A DNA stretch of 35,481 nt from a bacterium (lineage in GTDB: Bacteria > Planctomycetota > Planctomycetia > Pirellulales > Pirellulaceae), in assembly GCA_024743355.1 (NCBI GenBank), contig JANSWS010000029.1, positions 1-35,481 of the forward strand, read 5' to 3'. Of this stretch, positions 25,474 through 34,108 are shown one piece after another; the stretch's first letter is position 1, and each line of letters begins with the position of its first letter. The translations under genes and the position numbers were made by a program. A model generated the notes under the pieces. The model made no database searches and was not told the DNA's origin. It saw only the letters and a program-made list of their open reading frames with translations.

Positions 25474-27306
25474 TTACTGGGCATCCGCCATGGCATCCAA
25501 TTGCAGTACGGAACGGTTCTGTTCCTTCTCAAGAAAATCACGACCATACTTGACGTTCACGTGGTCCCACGGAAGTTTAGACATCAGCTCGTAGGGTTCG
25601 TGCAACTGCTTCTCGATATCAATGTCGCTGTCATGGAGCGCCTGCCACCATCGATCGGCGTCCAGCATCTCGGTCCAACCATCCATACGAGCGCCCCGTC
25701 TCCAGGCGAGTTCAATGGCCTCGCAAGTCCGCCGATCCCCGCGGCTCAAGACTCCTTCCAGCAGACTGGTTTCAATATTGTGACACTTGATATTTACCGA
25801 GCGGATTTTTCGATGTTTCCACATGTGCTTGTGGGCCCACTGAAAATACTCGCGGCGTTGCATTCCATTCCACTGGTAGGGCGTGTGCGCCTTGGGCACG
25901 AAATTCGAGACGCTGGCTGTCACCTTGGGGTAGCGCCCACGGATCTCTTTGCCGATTCGAGATATGGTTTCGGCCATCTCGACAATACCTTCAAGGTCCA
26001 CGGCCCGTTCGCCGGGCAGACCACAAAGAAAGTAGAGCTTGACGGACTCATAGTTGTTCTTGAAGGCCACCCGGCAACCCTCGAATAAATCCTCGTTCTT
26101 GATTTTCTTACGGATCTGCTCCCGCATGTCATCGCGGGCTACTTCAGGTGCCAAGGTCAGGCCTGCGCGGCGGCCATTGCCCACGAGATCCGCAATCGTC
26201 CTGAGCTGCTCGTTAACCCGCAAACTCGGCACGGAGATATTCACGCCCAAGGGATTGAACACTTCCTTGAGACGCGTAACGAGCTGTTCAAAATGGGGAT
26301 AATCGCTGCTGGATAGCGAGAGAATACTGATCTCGTTGAATCCGGTATTTCGATAACTCTCCATGGCGCCGTTCACAATGGTCTCCACGCTGCGAACTCG
26401 CAGTGGACGCTTAATCACTGTGCTCTGGCAAAAACGGCATTGCCAGGGACAGCCACGCATGATCTCGATCGCGATGCGATCATGAACGCACTCCACATAG
26501 GGCACGACGGGAGCCGTGGGCAAGGGTATCCCATCAAGATCCTTGATGACGCTGGGTTCGATCGTCTCAGGAATATCGCTGCGGGATCGGTTGAGCGCCA
26601 CGATTCTGCCGTCTCGATACTCGGGCTCATAGAATCTCGGCACGTAGGCGAAGGGCAGCCGAATGGCGAGTTCCGCTAAGGCTTCCGCGCGTTGTCGTTG
26701 ACCTGCCGCGCCCGATAGCCAGCCACCGTTTTCTTTGGCGGCATTCTTCAGTTCCAACCACAGGTCACAAATCAAAGGCAGCGCGGGCTCACCATCACCC
26801 GTCACAAAACAGTCCACGAACTCCGCCATGGTTTCTGGATTCTGCGCGCAAGGACCACCGGCCAGAATCAAAGGATCGGCCATGGTACGCTGACTGGCAC
26901 GCAGCGGAATACGGCCCAAATCAAGCATGGTTAGCACGTTGGGTGAGGATATTTCGTACTGCAACGAAAAGCCCACCACGTCAAATTCATTCAGCGGTGT
27001 AAAAGTCTCCAGAGAGTAAAGCGGTAGATTGCGTCCGCGGAGCTGCTGTTCCATGTCGGGCCATGGAGTAAAGCAGCGTTCGGCAGCCCACTCCTCACGG
27101 GCGTTCATCAACGAGTACAGAACCTGCAGCCCATAGTGGCTCATGCCGATGGTGTACGCATCCGGAAAACAAAGACACAAGCGGCCAGCCACCTCGCGGT
27201 GGTCTTTGACCACAATGTTTCGCTCTCCGCCAATATACTGTCCCGGCATTCTGACCTTGGCTAATACGTGGCGGGTCAATTCGTATTTGAGATCGGTGTT
27301 GATCAT
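25474..27306 (-). CDS. B12-binding/radical SAM protein, TIGR03960 type
   Basis: A 610-residue protein with an N-terminal cobalamin-binding-like Rossmann region (about 35-190, including CLCFPDAYTIGMSHYGLQVL and ILAGGPCAQNPE) and a radical SAM domain with GC286-PWQ-C290-RF-C293. Long shared stretches such as APEVARDDMREQI and NFVPKAHTPYQW are typical of the TIGR03960 family, widespread and of unknown function. In many bacteria it is fused to or followed by a DUF2344 protein and lies near ribonuclease G and ribosomal protein bL21 genes; none of these is here. The B12 site lacks a plain DXHXXG motif, so cobalamin binding is unproven. It starts at ATG with no Shine-Dalgarno. Confidence 0.92.
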   Translation of the reverse strand: MINTDLKYELTRHVLAKVRMPGQYIGGERNIVVKDHREVAGRLCLCFPDAYTIGMSHYGLQVLYSLMNAREEWAAERCFTPWPDMEQQLRGRNLPLYSLETFTPLNEFDVVGFSLQYEISSPNVLTMLDLGRIPLRASQRTMADPLILAGGPCAQNPETMAEFVDCFVTGDGEPALPLICDLWLELKNAAKENGGWLSGAAGQRQRAEALAELAIRLPFAYVPRFYEPEYRDGRIVALNRSRSDIPETIEPSVIKDLDGIPLPTAPVVPYVECVHDRIAIEIMRGCPWQCRFCQSTVIKRPLRVRSVETIVNGAMESYRNTGFNEISILSLSSSDYPHFEQLVTRLKEVFNPLGVNISVPSLRVNEQLRTIADLVGNGRRAGLTLAPEVARDDMREQIRKKIKNEDLFEGCRVAFKNNYESVKLYFLCGLPGERAVDLEGIVEMAETISRIGKEIRGRYPKVTASVSNFVPKAHTPYQWNGMQRREYFQWAHKHMWKHRKIRSVNIKCHNIETSLLEGVLSRGDRRTCEAIELAWRRGARMDGWTEMLDADRWWQALHDSDIDIEKQLHEPYELMSKLPWDHVNVKYGRDFLEKEQNRSVLQLDAMADAQ

Positions 27307-27450
27307 GAATCCAACAATGTGAGTGTATGTCTTCTCGGTCCGAAATCGTGCCAGCAGGCAAGCGCGGTTTGTATCGAAGTATCAGCCCGCAGCTGACAGC
27401 GGTCGACAGGCTGTCTACCAAGTCTAACAGAAATCTCTTCCCATCTAGAA

Positions 27451-27469
27451 GGCGAACTTACTGTTCGCC
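27451..27469 (-). terminator. Perfect 7-bp hairpin, possible terminator
   Basis: GGCGAAC (27451-27457) and GTTCGCC (27463-27469) form a perfect stem with a five-base loop. On the minus strand it lies downstream of DUF1844 and about 145 bases upstream of the next start. A short TTCT follows rather than a long T-run, so it may instead be a leader structure. Confidence 0.4.
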
Positions 27470-27615
27470 AGCCCACCGCTGCACTTCCCCCAGAAACCGC
27501 CTGCGTCCGACCGACCATGGATGGGACACGGCTTGGCCCGGTAACCTGCCTGTCAAACTGGAAGGAAATAGCCGACTTCCAGCGCTGCTGGCAGCTTTCC
27601 CAAAAATGCAGGGTG

Positions 27616-27666
27616 CGAGCACGGGCACGGGCACGGGCACGAGCACGAGCACGAGCACGAGCACGA
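27616..27666. repeat. Hexanucleotide tract (ACGGGC)3(ACGAGC)4
   Basis: After CGAGC at 27616-27620 come three ACGGGC units (27621-27638), four ACGAGC units (27639-27662) and a partial ACGA. It would translate as alternating Arg-Ala in one frame, but the frame has no start context or homology. It ends 17 bases from the DUF1844 stop codon. Such a tract is prone to slippage. Confidence 0.95.
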
Positions 27667-27683
27667 ATAGAAACCCGGATAGG

Positions 27684-28142
27684 TCAAGGCTTTGAGGCTT
27701 GCCCCACGGAAACAAAGAGCATCCGCATTTGATGCAAGGTCTCCTGCAGCATCTGATCCTCTTCCTGACTGAGATTTCCGCGTGTTTTCTCCTCTAGCAC
27801 GCCAATCAGGTCAATGAAGTGGCGTGCATAGGCCAAGTTGACTGGGGGCCTGCTGCCGTCTTCATCGGGAATCTGTCCCAGTGCTGCCAAGGCTTGCGTG
27901 GCCAAGCTCATGACCAAGAACGGTATCGATGCTTCGGGTGGTGGGGGCAATTCCGCATTCGCTGCGGCCTCATTCACCGTGGCCTCGTCCGCCGACGCGC
28001 TTGCAGCCTGACTGGAAGCCGACTCAGCCTCCGATGACTCGGCCTGTTTCCGTTTTAACTCTTCTTTCTCACGCTGAACCTGGGTCTTCCAGTCTTCGTC
28101 GATGATCAGCTTGGGCTCTTCGGAGTCAGAATCTTGATTCAT
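27684..28142 (-). CDS. DUF1844 protein
   Basis: A 152-residue protein with a charged, Ala/Glu/Ser-rich N-terminal half (about 1-70, partly coiled) and a C-terminal DUF1844 domain (about 71-150): FLVMSLATQALAALGQIP, then NLAYARHFIDLIGVLEEKT and the terminal LHQMRMLFV. The domain is all-helical in appearance, and its function is unknown. It lies 97 bases downstream of pyrG on the same strand and may share its transcript. It starts at ATG; the upstream DNA has the odd-length palindrome CTAAAGTTTAG (about 28189-28199). Confidence 0.88.
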   Translation of the reverse strand: MNQDSDSEEPKLIIDEDWKTQVQREKEELKRKQAESSEAESASSQAASASADEATVNEAAANAELPPPPEASIPFLVMSLATQALAALGQIPDEDGSRPPVNLAYARHFIDLIGVLEEKTRGNLSQEEDQMLQETLHQMRMLFVSVGQASKP

Positions 28143-28239
28143 GGGAAGTCAACTTTTCTAGTCTAGCATTATGCATTTCATGCCGGCTAAAGTTTAGTCG
28201 AAGAGTTGGCAATCGACCAATGCACACCGCCTAGGGGAA

Positions 28240-29943
28240 CTAGGCCGGCTGACCGGCAGAGGGATCCTGCCCGGATTGCACGCTCGATGAATCAGCCCGA
28301 CCCTCGGGCGCCTTTTCGGACTCGCCAGCCGACTTGTTGCGTCTGGCCCGTCTTTCAATGGCCGCCTGAACGAAGCCGGCGAACAGCGGATGTGCTTTGG
28401 TCGGCTTCGATTTGAACTCCGGATGGAATTGCACGGCTACGAACCAGGGGTGATTGGGCAGTTCCACAATTTCCACCAGCGCATCGTCGGGGCTCGTACC
28501 GGCGAATTTCATCCCATTGGCCGAAAACTGCTGCCGGTACACATTGTTGAATTCATAGCGATGCCGATGTCGCTCGGCGATTTCTTCCACGCCATAGGCC
28601 TCGCGAGACCGCGTCCCTTCGGCCAGCTTGGCCGGCTGGCTACCCAGGCGCATGGTTCCACCCATTTGCGTGATCTCGCGCTGCTCGTCCAACAAGCAAA
28701 TCACCGGGTGCTTGGTGTTCTTGTCAAATTCCGTTGAGTGCGCGTGCTCCAGTCCCACGACGTTCCTTCCGTACTCGATCACCGCACACTGCATGCCGAG
28801 GCATATTCCGAAGAAGGGTATCTGCTTCTCGCGAGCATAGCGAACCGCCTGCACCTTGCCTTCGATGCCACGCTCGCCAAATCCGCCGGGAACCAGGATG
28901 CCGTCATAGCCGCTTAACAGGTACTCAGGACCCTCATCTTCAATATCACTGCTCTGAATACGACCGATGCGAATCTGTGCCCGCTGACGAATACCCGCAT
29001 GATCCAGAGATTCGTAAATCGATTTGTAAGCGTCTTTGTGCTCCGCATACTTGCCAACCACGGCGATACTAATCTCGTGATTGGGGTTGCGCAGGCGATG
29101 AAGAATCTCGTTGAAGGGATCCAAATCGGGAGACTGTGTCGATAATTTCAGACGCTCACAAATTTGATCGTCCAATCCATTGGATACCAGACTGAGCGGA
29201 ACTTCATAGATGGAGAAGTCTTTGTCACGCTCTTCAATGACGGCCTGCGGCGGCAGATTGCAGAACAGAGCAATCTTATCCCGCTCCTCTCGGGAAATGG
29301 GCTGCTCGCAACGGCAGATCAAGATGTCGGGCTGGATGCCAATTTGCCGCAGCTGCCCCACGGAATGCTGCGTGGGCTTGGTCTTCAGCTCGCCGGCCGC
29401 CTTCAAGTAAGGCACCAGCGTCAAGTGAATGTAGAGACAGTTCTCGCGTCCGACCAACAGTGGATATTGCCGAATGGCTTCCAAGAACGGCAGACTTTCG
29501 ATATCTCCGACCGTTCCGCCGATCTCGGTGATCACGACATCCGTATCCGCATCGGCTACTTTGCGGATCACATGCTTGATTTCATCGGTAATGTGCGGGA
29601 TGACTTGAACCGTCTTTCCCAAAAATTGACCCTTGCGTTCCTTCTCAATGACGGACAGATAAATCTGCCCGGTGGTGTAATTGGAATCCCGGGTGAGCGG
29701 TGCATTGGTGAATCGTTCGTAGTGCCCGAGATCCAGATCCGTTTCACTTCCGTCATCCAGCACGTAAACCTCGCCGTGCTGGTAGGGACTCATTGTCCCC
29801 GGGTCCACATTGATATAGGGGTCCAGTTTCTGCATGCGGACCTTCAGACCGCGGGCTTCCAACAGCATCCCAATTGAGGCACTGGTCAGACCCTTTCCAA
29901 GCGAGCTAACGACTCCTCCGGTAACGAAAATGTGCTTAGTCAT
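28240..29943 (-). CDS. pyrG: CTP synthase
   Basis: A 567-residue cytoplasmic enzyme that aminates UTP to CTP with glutamine. The synthetase domain opens with [17 protein letters not shown] and includes [15 protein letters not shown] and [12 protein letters not shown]. The glutamine amidotransferase domain has nucleophile C381 in FFGICLGMQ and the FHPEF motif for the catalytic His/Glu. About 30 residues at the C-terminus form a polar tail ([14 protein letters not shown] onward) beyond the usual end. The start is the ATG at 29943, where homology begins. A 9-bp inverted repeat (29961-29969/30005-30013) lies 17 bases upstream and may affect expression. Confidence 0.98.
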   Translation of the reverse strand: MTKHIFVTGGVVSSLGKGLTSASIGMLLEARGLKVRMQKLDPYINVDPGTMSPYQHGEVYVLDDGSETDLDLGHYERFTNAPLTRDSNYTTGQIYLSVIEKERKGQFLGKTVQVIPHITDEIKHVIRKVADADTDVVITEIGGTVGDIESLPFLEAIRQYPLLVGRENCLYIHLTLVPYLKAAGELKTKPTQHSVGQLRQIGIQPDILICRCEQPISREERDKIALFCNLPPQAVIEERDKDFSIYEVPLSLVSNGLDDQICERLKLSTQSPDLDPFNEILHRLRNPNHEISIAVVGKYAEHKDAYKSIYESLDHAGIRQRAQIRIGRIQSSDIEDEGPEYLLSGYDGILVPGGFGERGIEGKVQAVRYAREKQIPFFGICLGMQCAVIEYGRNVVGLEHAHSTEFDKNTKHPVICLLDEQREITQMGGTMRLGSQPAKLAEGTRSREAYGVEEIAERHRHRYEFNNVYRQQFSANGMKFAGTSPDDALVEIVELPNHPWFVAVQFHPEFKSKPTKAHPLFAGFVQAAIERRARRNKSAGESEKAPEGRADSSSVQSGQDPSAGQPA

Positions 29944-29960
29944 GGGCAGTCTGAGTCTCG

Positions 29961-30013
29961 CGATAAGATGCAGCAACCAAATATTTCAATTCATACTTCG
30001 GTCAATCTTATCG
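29961..30013 (-). promoter_or_regulatory. 9-bp inverted repeat in the pyrG leader
   Basis: CGATAAGAT (29961-29969) and ATCTTATCG (30005-30013) are perfect complements 35 bases apart, ending 17 bases before the pyrG ATG. They could form a long-loop hairpin in the leader or be an operator. On the minus strand the loop has TTGACC, a possible -35. An inverted repeat of this size is expected a few times by chance in 35 kb, so only the position makes it notable. Confidence 0.35.
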
Positions 30014-30072
30014 TCGTCAGCAACTCCCGCAAAGGCACGGCTTCAGCCGCCAACTGCTCGGCACCCGTCATG

Positions 30073-30104
30073 GGCATTGGATGCCACGGCGATCCGCATC
30101 GCCG
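30073..30104. terminator. Two adjacent perfect hairpins
   Basis: GGCAT-TGG-ATGCC (30073-30085) and CGGCGAT-CCGC-ATCGCCG (30087-30104) are separated by one base. They lie downstream of the histidine kinase gene and upstream of pyrG, so a terminator or processing site is plausible. There is no T-run on either strand. Confidence 0.4.
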
Positions 30105-30331
30105 ACTCAGCGTGCGCGCGGCGGAAAACGCCGCTTGAACGACCATCGCAGAGTTGTTAGGTCGCAATCCGCCCCGAAAATCCGCTCGGTCAGTATCAGC
30201 GGTTTTCTAGACAGTTCGCACCCTGGCCCACACAGCATCGACCAACCAAGCAGCGTTCACACCGCAGATAATTTTCTGACTTTGACCGGTGCGCTCAGAA
30301 GACATGTACGCGCGCTTCGCAGCCCGCCGTC

Positions 30332-31066
30332 TTACAGCAGTCGAGCAGGTGTGGGAAACTCCAGCACAAACTTGGTGCCCCGCCCAACTTCACTTTGCAC
30401 ACTGATCCTGCCTCCATGGGCCTGAATGATCTTGCGGGCCGTTGGCAGCCCCAATCCGGAACCACCATTCTTCGTGGAATAGAAAGGCTCAAACATGTGG
30501 ATCGCCGTGTTGTCATCCATACCGCATCCGGTATCGATCAGATCCAGAGCGATTCCTCTTGGAGTCGTATAGGTCCGAACCACCAGCTGCCCACCCGTTT
30601 CCATGGACTCCATCGCGTTCTTTACCAGATTGATCAGTGAGGCTTGCAGGGAATCGCTGTGCAACATGATCAGCGGCAGATCGGGATCCAAATAACGAAG
30701 GATGTCGATATGGTCGCGATCTGCCTGAGCTTGATAGAGCTTCAACACCGTCTCGATCTGCTCGTTGAGATTACCAGGGGTCATTTCCAGATCCCGCAGT
30801 CTGGAAAATCGCAGGAAATCTCGCAGCAAATTTTCCATCCGCTGACACTGCTGTCGGATCATCTCAACCTTGGCCTCAGCCCTCCGCTTACCCGGCCAAT
30901 CGGCTTCGCTGATCTCTTCGCTTAGCAAGTCCGCATTCATATGAATCACGGACAACGGATTCTTGATCTCATGCGCGAGCGAGCCGGCAAGCTCCGCCAG
31001 TTCGTGATACTGTCGGAGCAGTGGATTTTGGTCGTCCAGCTGATGATCAACTTCGCCGTGCACCAT
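30332..31066 (-). CDS. Sensor-less histidine kinase
   Basis: A 244-residue soluble kinase with only the dimerisation/phosphoacceptor and ATPase domains. The H box is LAGSLAHEIKNPLS (H32), the N box LVKNAMESM (N150), then DTGCGM (178-183), FEPFYSTKNGG (192-202) and GSGLGLPTARKI. The sequence resembles NtrB-type kinases. There is no transmembrane helix or PAS domain, so signal input must come through a partner. No response regulator gene is nearby. Its ATG lies four bases after the stop of the sulfite-oxidase-family gene, so the two are almost certainly co-transcribed. Confidence 0.93.
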   Translation of the reverse strand: MVHGEVDHQLDDQNPLLRQYHELAELAGSLAHEIKNPLSVIHMNADLLSEEISEADWPGKRRAEAKVEMIRQQCQRMENLLRDFLRFSRLRDLEMTPGNLNEQIETVLKLYQAQADRDHIDILRYLDPDLPLIMLHSDSLQASLINLVKNAMESMETGGQLVVRTYTTPRGIALDLIDTGCGMDDNTAIHMFEPFYSTKNGGSGLGLPTARKIIQAHGGRISVQSEVGRGTKFVLEFPTPARLL

Positions 31067-31070
31067 TCCC

Positions 31071-32246
31071 TCAGCTCACTTTAACAGGTAGACGGAACCA
31101 GGAATTCTGCAAGTAGCCCTTGGCGTTCCAGGGAACTCTCTCGGGCATGAACGCTCCGCGACTGTCCTGGGCACGGACAATGATCGACCGCGTGTCACGA
31201 GTCACCGGGACGCTCACCTTCCACAGCTGCCAACAGAAGGCCTGGTTCTCCCCCGTCAGCTCCGCCTCCGTCCAGTGGGCGCCATCATCGCTCGACACCC
31301 AGACCTGTTTCACCCGCGCATTGGAGAAGCCGGACGGTAGCACATAGCCTGACAGCTGGACCTCTCCAACGGCTAACTCCGCGCCTGCTGGATGCGAGCC
31401 AACCGCGGCGTTCACTAAATAACGATAAATCGGTCCTGCTTCCGCCCAATCAATATCCTGAGTTTCTTGTACCAGTTTGTAGGCGGTTGCCAGGTAATGG
31501 TTGCTCGACGTCCGATCGCTGACAACGACTTTGCCTAGCCACTTGACGCTTCGCGCGCCGATGTAACCCGGCACCAGGCTGCGCAGCGGATAGCCGTGAT
31601 CGGAGGTAAGTGGAGCGCCGTTCATGGCATGCACCAGCAACGCGCCCACATCATCCTTGCCACCCATAGCTTTCTCAATCGGAATGGAGGCTCCAAAGCC
31701 AATGTTCGAGCCTTGATGCTCGATACTGTCCAGCCCTTCAAACCAAACGTGTTGAGCCCCCGACTGCACGCCGGCCTGCTGCAACACATCGGCCAGCGCG
31801 GCGCCTGTCCAAGTCGCGTTACCAATCGCCCCCGCCTGCCATTGCACACCGCCGACTTGACCCTCCGCGTTGAACTCGGCGCGTCGATTACCGGCGCAGG
31901 TCAGAGTAGCCGTCAGCGTCCGCTGAGGGAACTTCATAAGATCGGACAACGACAGCGAAAGCGGTCGATCGACCAAGCCTTCGACCTGCAAGCGGAATTC
32001 ATCCGCACCGATCACTGGATTTTGCTTGGCGTGGCTGCGAACATAAAAATGCTTGGTCGGTGTGATCCAGGACTGAATGAGCTTGTCGAGCTCGGGCTCT
32101 GCGTTAGGTGGTTCCTGCGACCAGTAGATCAAGTCCTTTTCCGGGTGGCTGGGCTGCTGTCCCGACACCGTCTGCTGGCGAACCGCGGTCAGCAATATGC
32201 CACTGGCCCAAATCATGTCCCGCCGCGTTAAATTTTTTACACTCAT
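31071..32246 (-). CDS. Tat-exported sulfite oxidase family molybdoenzyme
   Basis: A 391-residue molybdopterin enzyme of the sulfite oxidase family, without a heme domain. The N-terminus NLTRRDMIWASGILLTA is a twin-arginine signal, so it would fold in the cytoplasm and act in the periplasm. The molybdenum-ligand cysteine is C117 in TLTCAGNRR, and HGYPLRSLVPGYIGARSVKWL binds cofactor and substrate. The C-terminal 120 residues form the Ig-like dimerisation domain with VWVSSDDGAHWTEAEL. The ATG at 32246, with GGGGAA four bases upstream, is preferred to a TTG 18 bases earlier. Sulfite is the likely but unproven substrate. No cytochrome partner gene is adjacent. Confidence 0.92.
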   Translation of the reverse strand: MSVKNLTRRDMIWASGILLTAVRQQTVSGQQPSHPEKDLIYWSQEPPNAEPELDKLIQSWITPTKHFYVRSHAKQNPVIGADEFRLQVEGLVDRPLSLSLSDLMKFPQRTLTATLTCAGNRRAEFNAEGQVGGVQWQAGAIGNATWTGAALADVLQQAGVQSGAQHVWFEGLDSIEHQGSNIGFGASIPIEKAMGGKDDVGALLVHAMNGAPLTSDHGYPLRSLVPGYIGARSVKWLGKVVVSDRTSSNHYLATAYKLVQETQDIDWAEAGPIYRYLVNAAVGSHPAGAELAVGEVQLSGYVLPSGFSNARVKQVWVSSDDGAHWTEAELTGENQAFCWQLWKVSVPVTRDTRSIIVRAQDSRGAFMPERVPWNAKGYLQNSWFRLPVKVS

Positions 32247-32639
32247 CAACTTCCCCGTAGACAAATTGCTCGCATTGTCTCCCGATTATAGCTAACCCCA
32301 GACCGTGCGTAGCTCCAACGACAGTCGATAGCTCCAAGCCATCCACGCGATCGCGTCCTTACGAACATCGGCTTCACGGCTATCCGAATACAACTACTGC
32401 CCTGTGGAATTTCTCCCATCCCCAAGATCCGGGATCAACACCCAGCATCAAGATCCATGATACGCATCCAATCACGCCCACTGCCAACCACAACCTTGGG
32501 GGGACTGCACAATCAATTTCGACAGCATTGACCTGGGAAGCCCACCGCGATCTTGCTACATTTCCTGCGCACCTCGGGCAGACTGGCTTACGGCATAACC
32601 GCTCACCCTACAACAGTGATTTTGGGAACGGAATTCCAA
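32247..32639. other. Gene-free gap between divergent genes
   Basis: This 393-base gap separates the sulfite-oxidase-family gene from kdsB. The sequence TAGCTCCAA occurs twice near 32310-32335. TTGACC at 32528-32533 could be a -35 element for kdsB, but no -10 lies at normal spacing. I see no other feature. Confidence 0.45.
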
Positions 32640-33518
32640 ATGAACGATTCCAACTCGACTCCTCCATGGGCGAACATTCGGGACCATCGCCAACCCGAAA
32701 ACCTTGACGAGGCTTCCCGCAAGCAAGCTATTGCCATCGGTCAGAGCCAGCATCGCCACGCCGGTTGCAGCAGCCAGATTGTAATTCCGGCCCGGCTGGC
32801 ATCAACGCGACTGCCTGAGAAGCTGTTGCTGCGTGCGACGGGGAAAACCGTCTTACAGCATACCTATGAAGCCGCGCTATCCGCCCGTCGTCCGGGCGGG
32901 ATCACAGTTGCCGTCGACTGTTTGAAACTGCAGCGGGAAGTCGAACGATTCGGCGGAATCGCGATGCTGACCGATCCCGAGCTACCTAGCGGAACCGACC
33001 GGGTGGTAGCCGTCGCCCGCGGCAACGCCACTGCTGATATATTCGTCAATGTACAAGGGGATGAACCAGAGATTCTGGGCCAGACCATTGATCAGGTCAT
33101 TGAGCTACTCGAGTCTGACCCTGCCGCGGATGTGGCGACCATGGCGACTCCCATTCGCAACCGCCAGCAGCTCAACGATCCGGCATGCGTCAAAGTGGTC
33201 TGTGACCAGTCTGGTAAGGCCCTCTACTTCAGCCGCAGCCCCATCCCATATGCCCGCGAATGGCAGGACGAACTGCTGAGCAGCGATCCACCGCACTTCC
33301 TTCAGCACATCGGCATCTACGCCTATCGTCGCAGTTTCTTGCTTGAGCTGGAGCAGCTTCCACCAAGCCCTCTGGAGAGGCTTGAGAAGCTGGAGCAACT
33401 AAGGTTCCTGCAAGCCGGTCGGCAGATCCGCGTCGGCGTGATTCCTCACGCTGCCGCCGGGATCGACACGGAAGCTGACTACCGTTCTTTCGTAGAGCGT
33501 TACCGCCGCGCTGCTTAA
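32640..33518 (+). CDS. kdsB: 3-deoxy-manno-octulosonate cytidylyltransferase (CMP-Kdo synthetase)
   Basis: A 292-residue cytoplasmic enzyme that activates Kdo with CTP for lipopolysaccharide core synthesis. Family blocks are IVIPARLASTRLPEK (47-61), SGTDRVV, FVNVQGDEPEI, YFSRSPIPYAR and HIGIYAYRRSFL, then PSPLERLEKLEQLRFL. The first 46 residues precede the usual start of the family and look polar and unconserved; no good start lies between them and the first motif, so an N-terminal extension seems real. Its presence argues for a Kdo-containing outer membrane. It shares the window with its CTP source pyrG, but they are not linked. Confidence 0.96.
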   Translation: MNDSNSTPPWANIRDHRQPENLDEASRKQAIAIGQSQHRHAGCSSQIVIPARLASTRLPEKLLLRATGKTVLQHTYEAALSARRPGGITVAVDCLKLQREVERFGGIAMLTDPELPSGTDRVVAVARGNATADIFVNVQGDEPEILGQTIDQVIELLESDPAADVATMATPIRNRQQLNDPACVKVVCDQSGKALYFSRSPIPYAREWQDELLSSDPPHFLQHIGIYAYRRSFLLELEQLPPSPLERLEKLEQLRFLQAGRQIRVGVIPHAAAGIDTEADYRSFVERYRRAA

Positions 33519-33736
33519 CCCCGGTACTAGCTGCGACAACCCTACTCTCCCCTCCTGCGCTCGTTGCACCACACAAGTTTTTGTTTTGCAGCAATTTGCT
33601 CTTCATCCGGTTGCTCAAACCAGAATCTTTGCGCTAGAAGCCTGGGAAGCCGCTCCACGTCTTGACGCTTCTTATTCTCGGGCCATGATGAGCACGCTTC
33701 GAATTCAGTGAGGACAGCAGCAAAGGCGATCGGCTT

Positions 33737-34066
33737 ATGACAAACAGCGAGGCGGATTCCGCCGACGTATCGTTTGGCGACTTCCAAACGCTTATCCGCA
33801 AGATGTACTACGATAAAGATGTACAGCGTGGCATCGACGGTACCTTTATGTGGTTGATGGAGGAAATCGGCGAGCTAGCAGCCGCTCTCAGGCAAGGCAC
33901 CCCGCGTGAGAAGTCAGAAGAGTTCGCCGATGTCATCGCATGGCTGGCCACCATCGCCAATGTGGCTGAAGTGGATCTCGGCCAGGCCATTCAAGACAAA
34001 TACGGAACCGGTTGCCCCGGGTGTGGCAAGCTGGTCTGTGATTGTCCCATCAACGAGAAGCCCTAA
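33737..34066 (+). CDS. MazG-like nucleotide pyrophosphohydrolase with cysteine tail
   Basis: A 109-residue all-helical MazG-type protein that would split NTPs to NMP and pyrophosphate. The metal-binding pattern is WLMEEIGELAAAL (E42, E43, E46) and EEFADVIAWL (E61, E62, D65), with length normal for single-domain MazG. The end is odd: GCPGCGKLVCDCP carries C93, C96, C101 and C103, a zinc- or iron-type knuckle not part of the basic MazG domain. It starts at ATG and is followed 42 bases later by the RlmN-like gene, so the two probably form an operon. The substrate is unknown. Confidence 0.9.
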   Translation: MTNSEADSADVSFGDFQTLIRKMYYDKDVQRGIDGTFMWLMEEIGELAAALRQGTPREKSEEFADVIAWLATIANVAEVDLGQAIQDKYGTGCPGCGKLVCDCPINEKP

Positions 34067-34108
34067 GTATCGCTAGGTTGAAGTCGCTGCCGCAGTTGAG
34101 CGCCATAG

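Larger units (their letters stand above)
27307..27683. other. Gene-free gap with a hairpin and a hexamer tract
   Basis: This 377-base gap lies between DUF1844 and the TIGR03960-type gene, both minus. It holds the hairpin at 27451-27469 and the hexanucleotide tract at 27616-27666; no protein-like frame is seen outside them. Confidence 0.6.
29944..30331. other. Gene-free gap upstream of pyrG
   Basis: These 388 bases lie between the histidine kinase stop and pyrG start, both minus. The gap holds the pyrG leader inverted repeat and two adjacent hairpins at 30073-30104. Elsewhere I see no gene. Confidence 0.55.

Noticed and set aside
29164-29877. A 237-codon plus-strand open frame
   Set aside because: It is antisense to the synthetase domain of pyrG.
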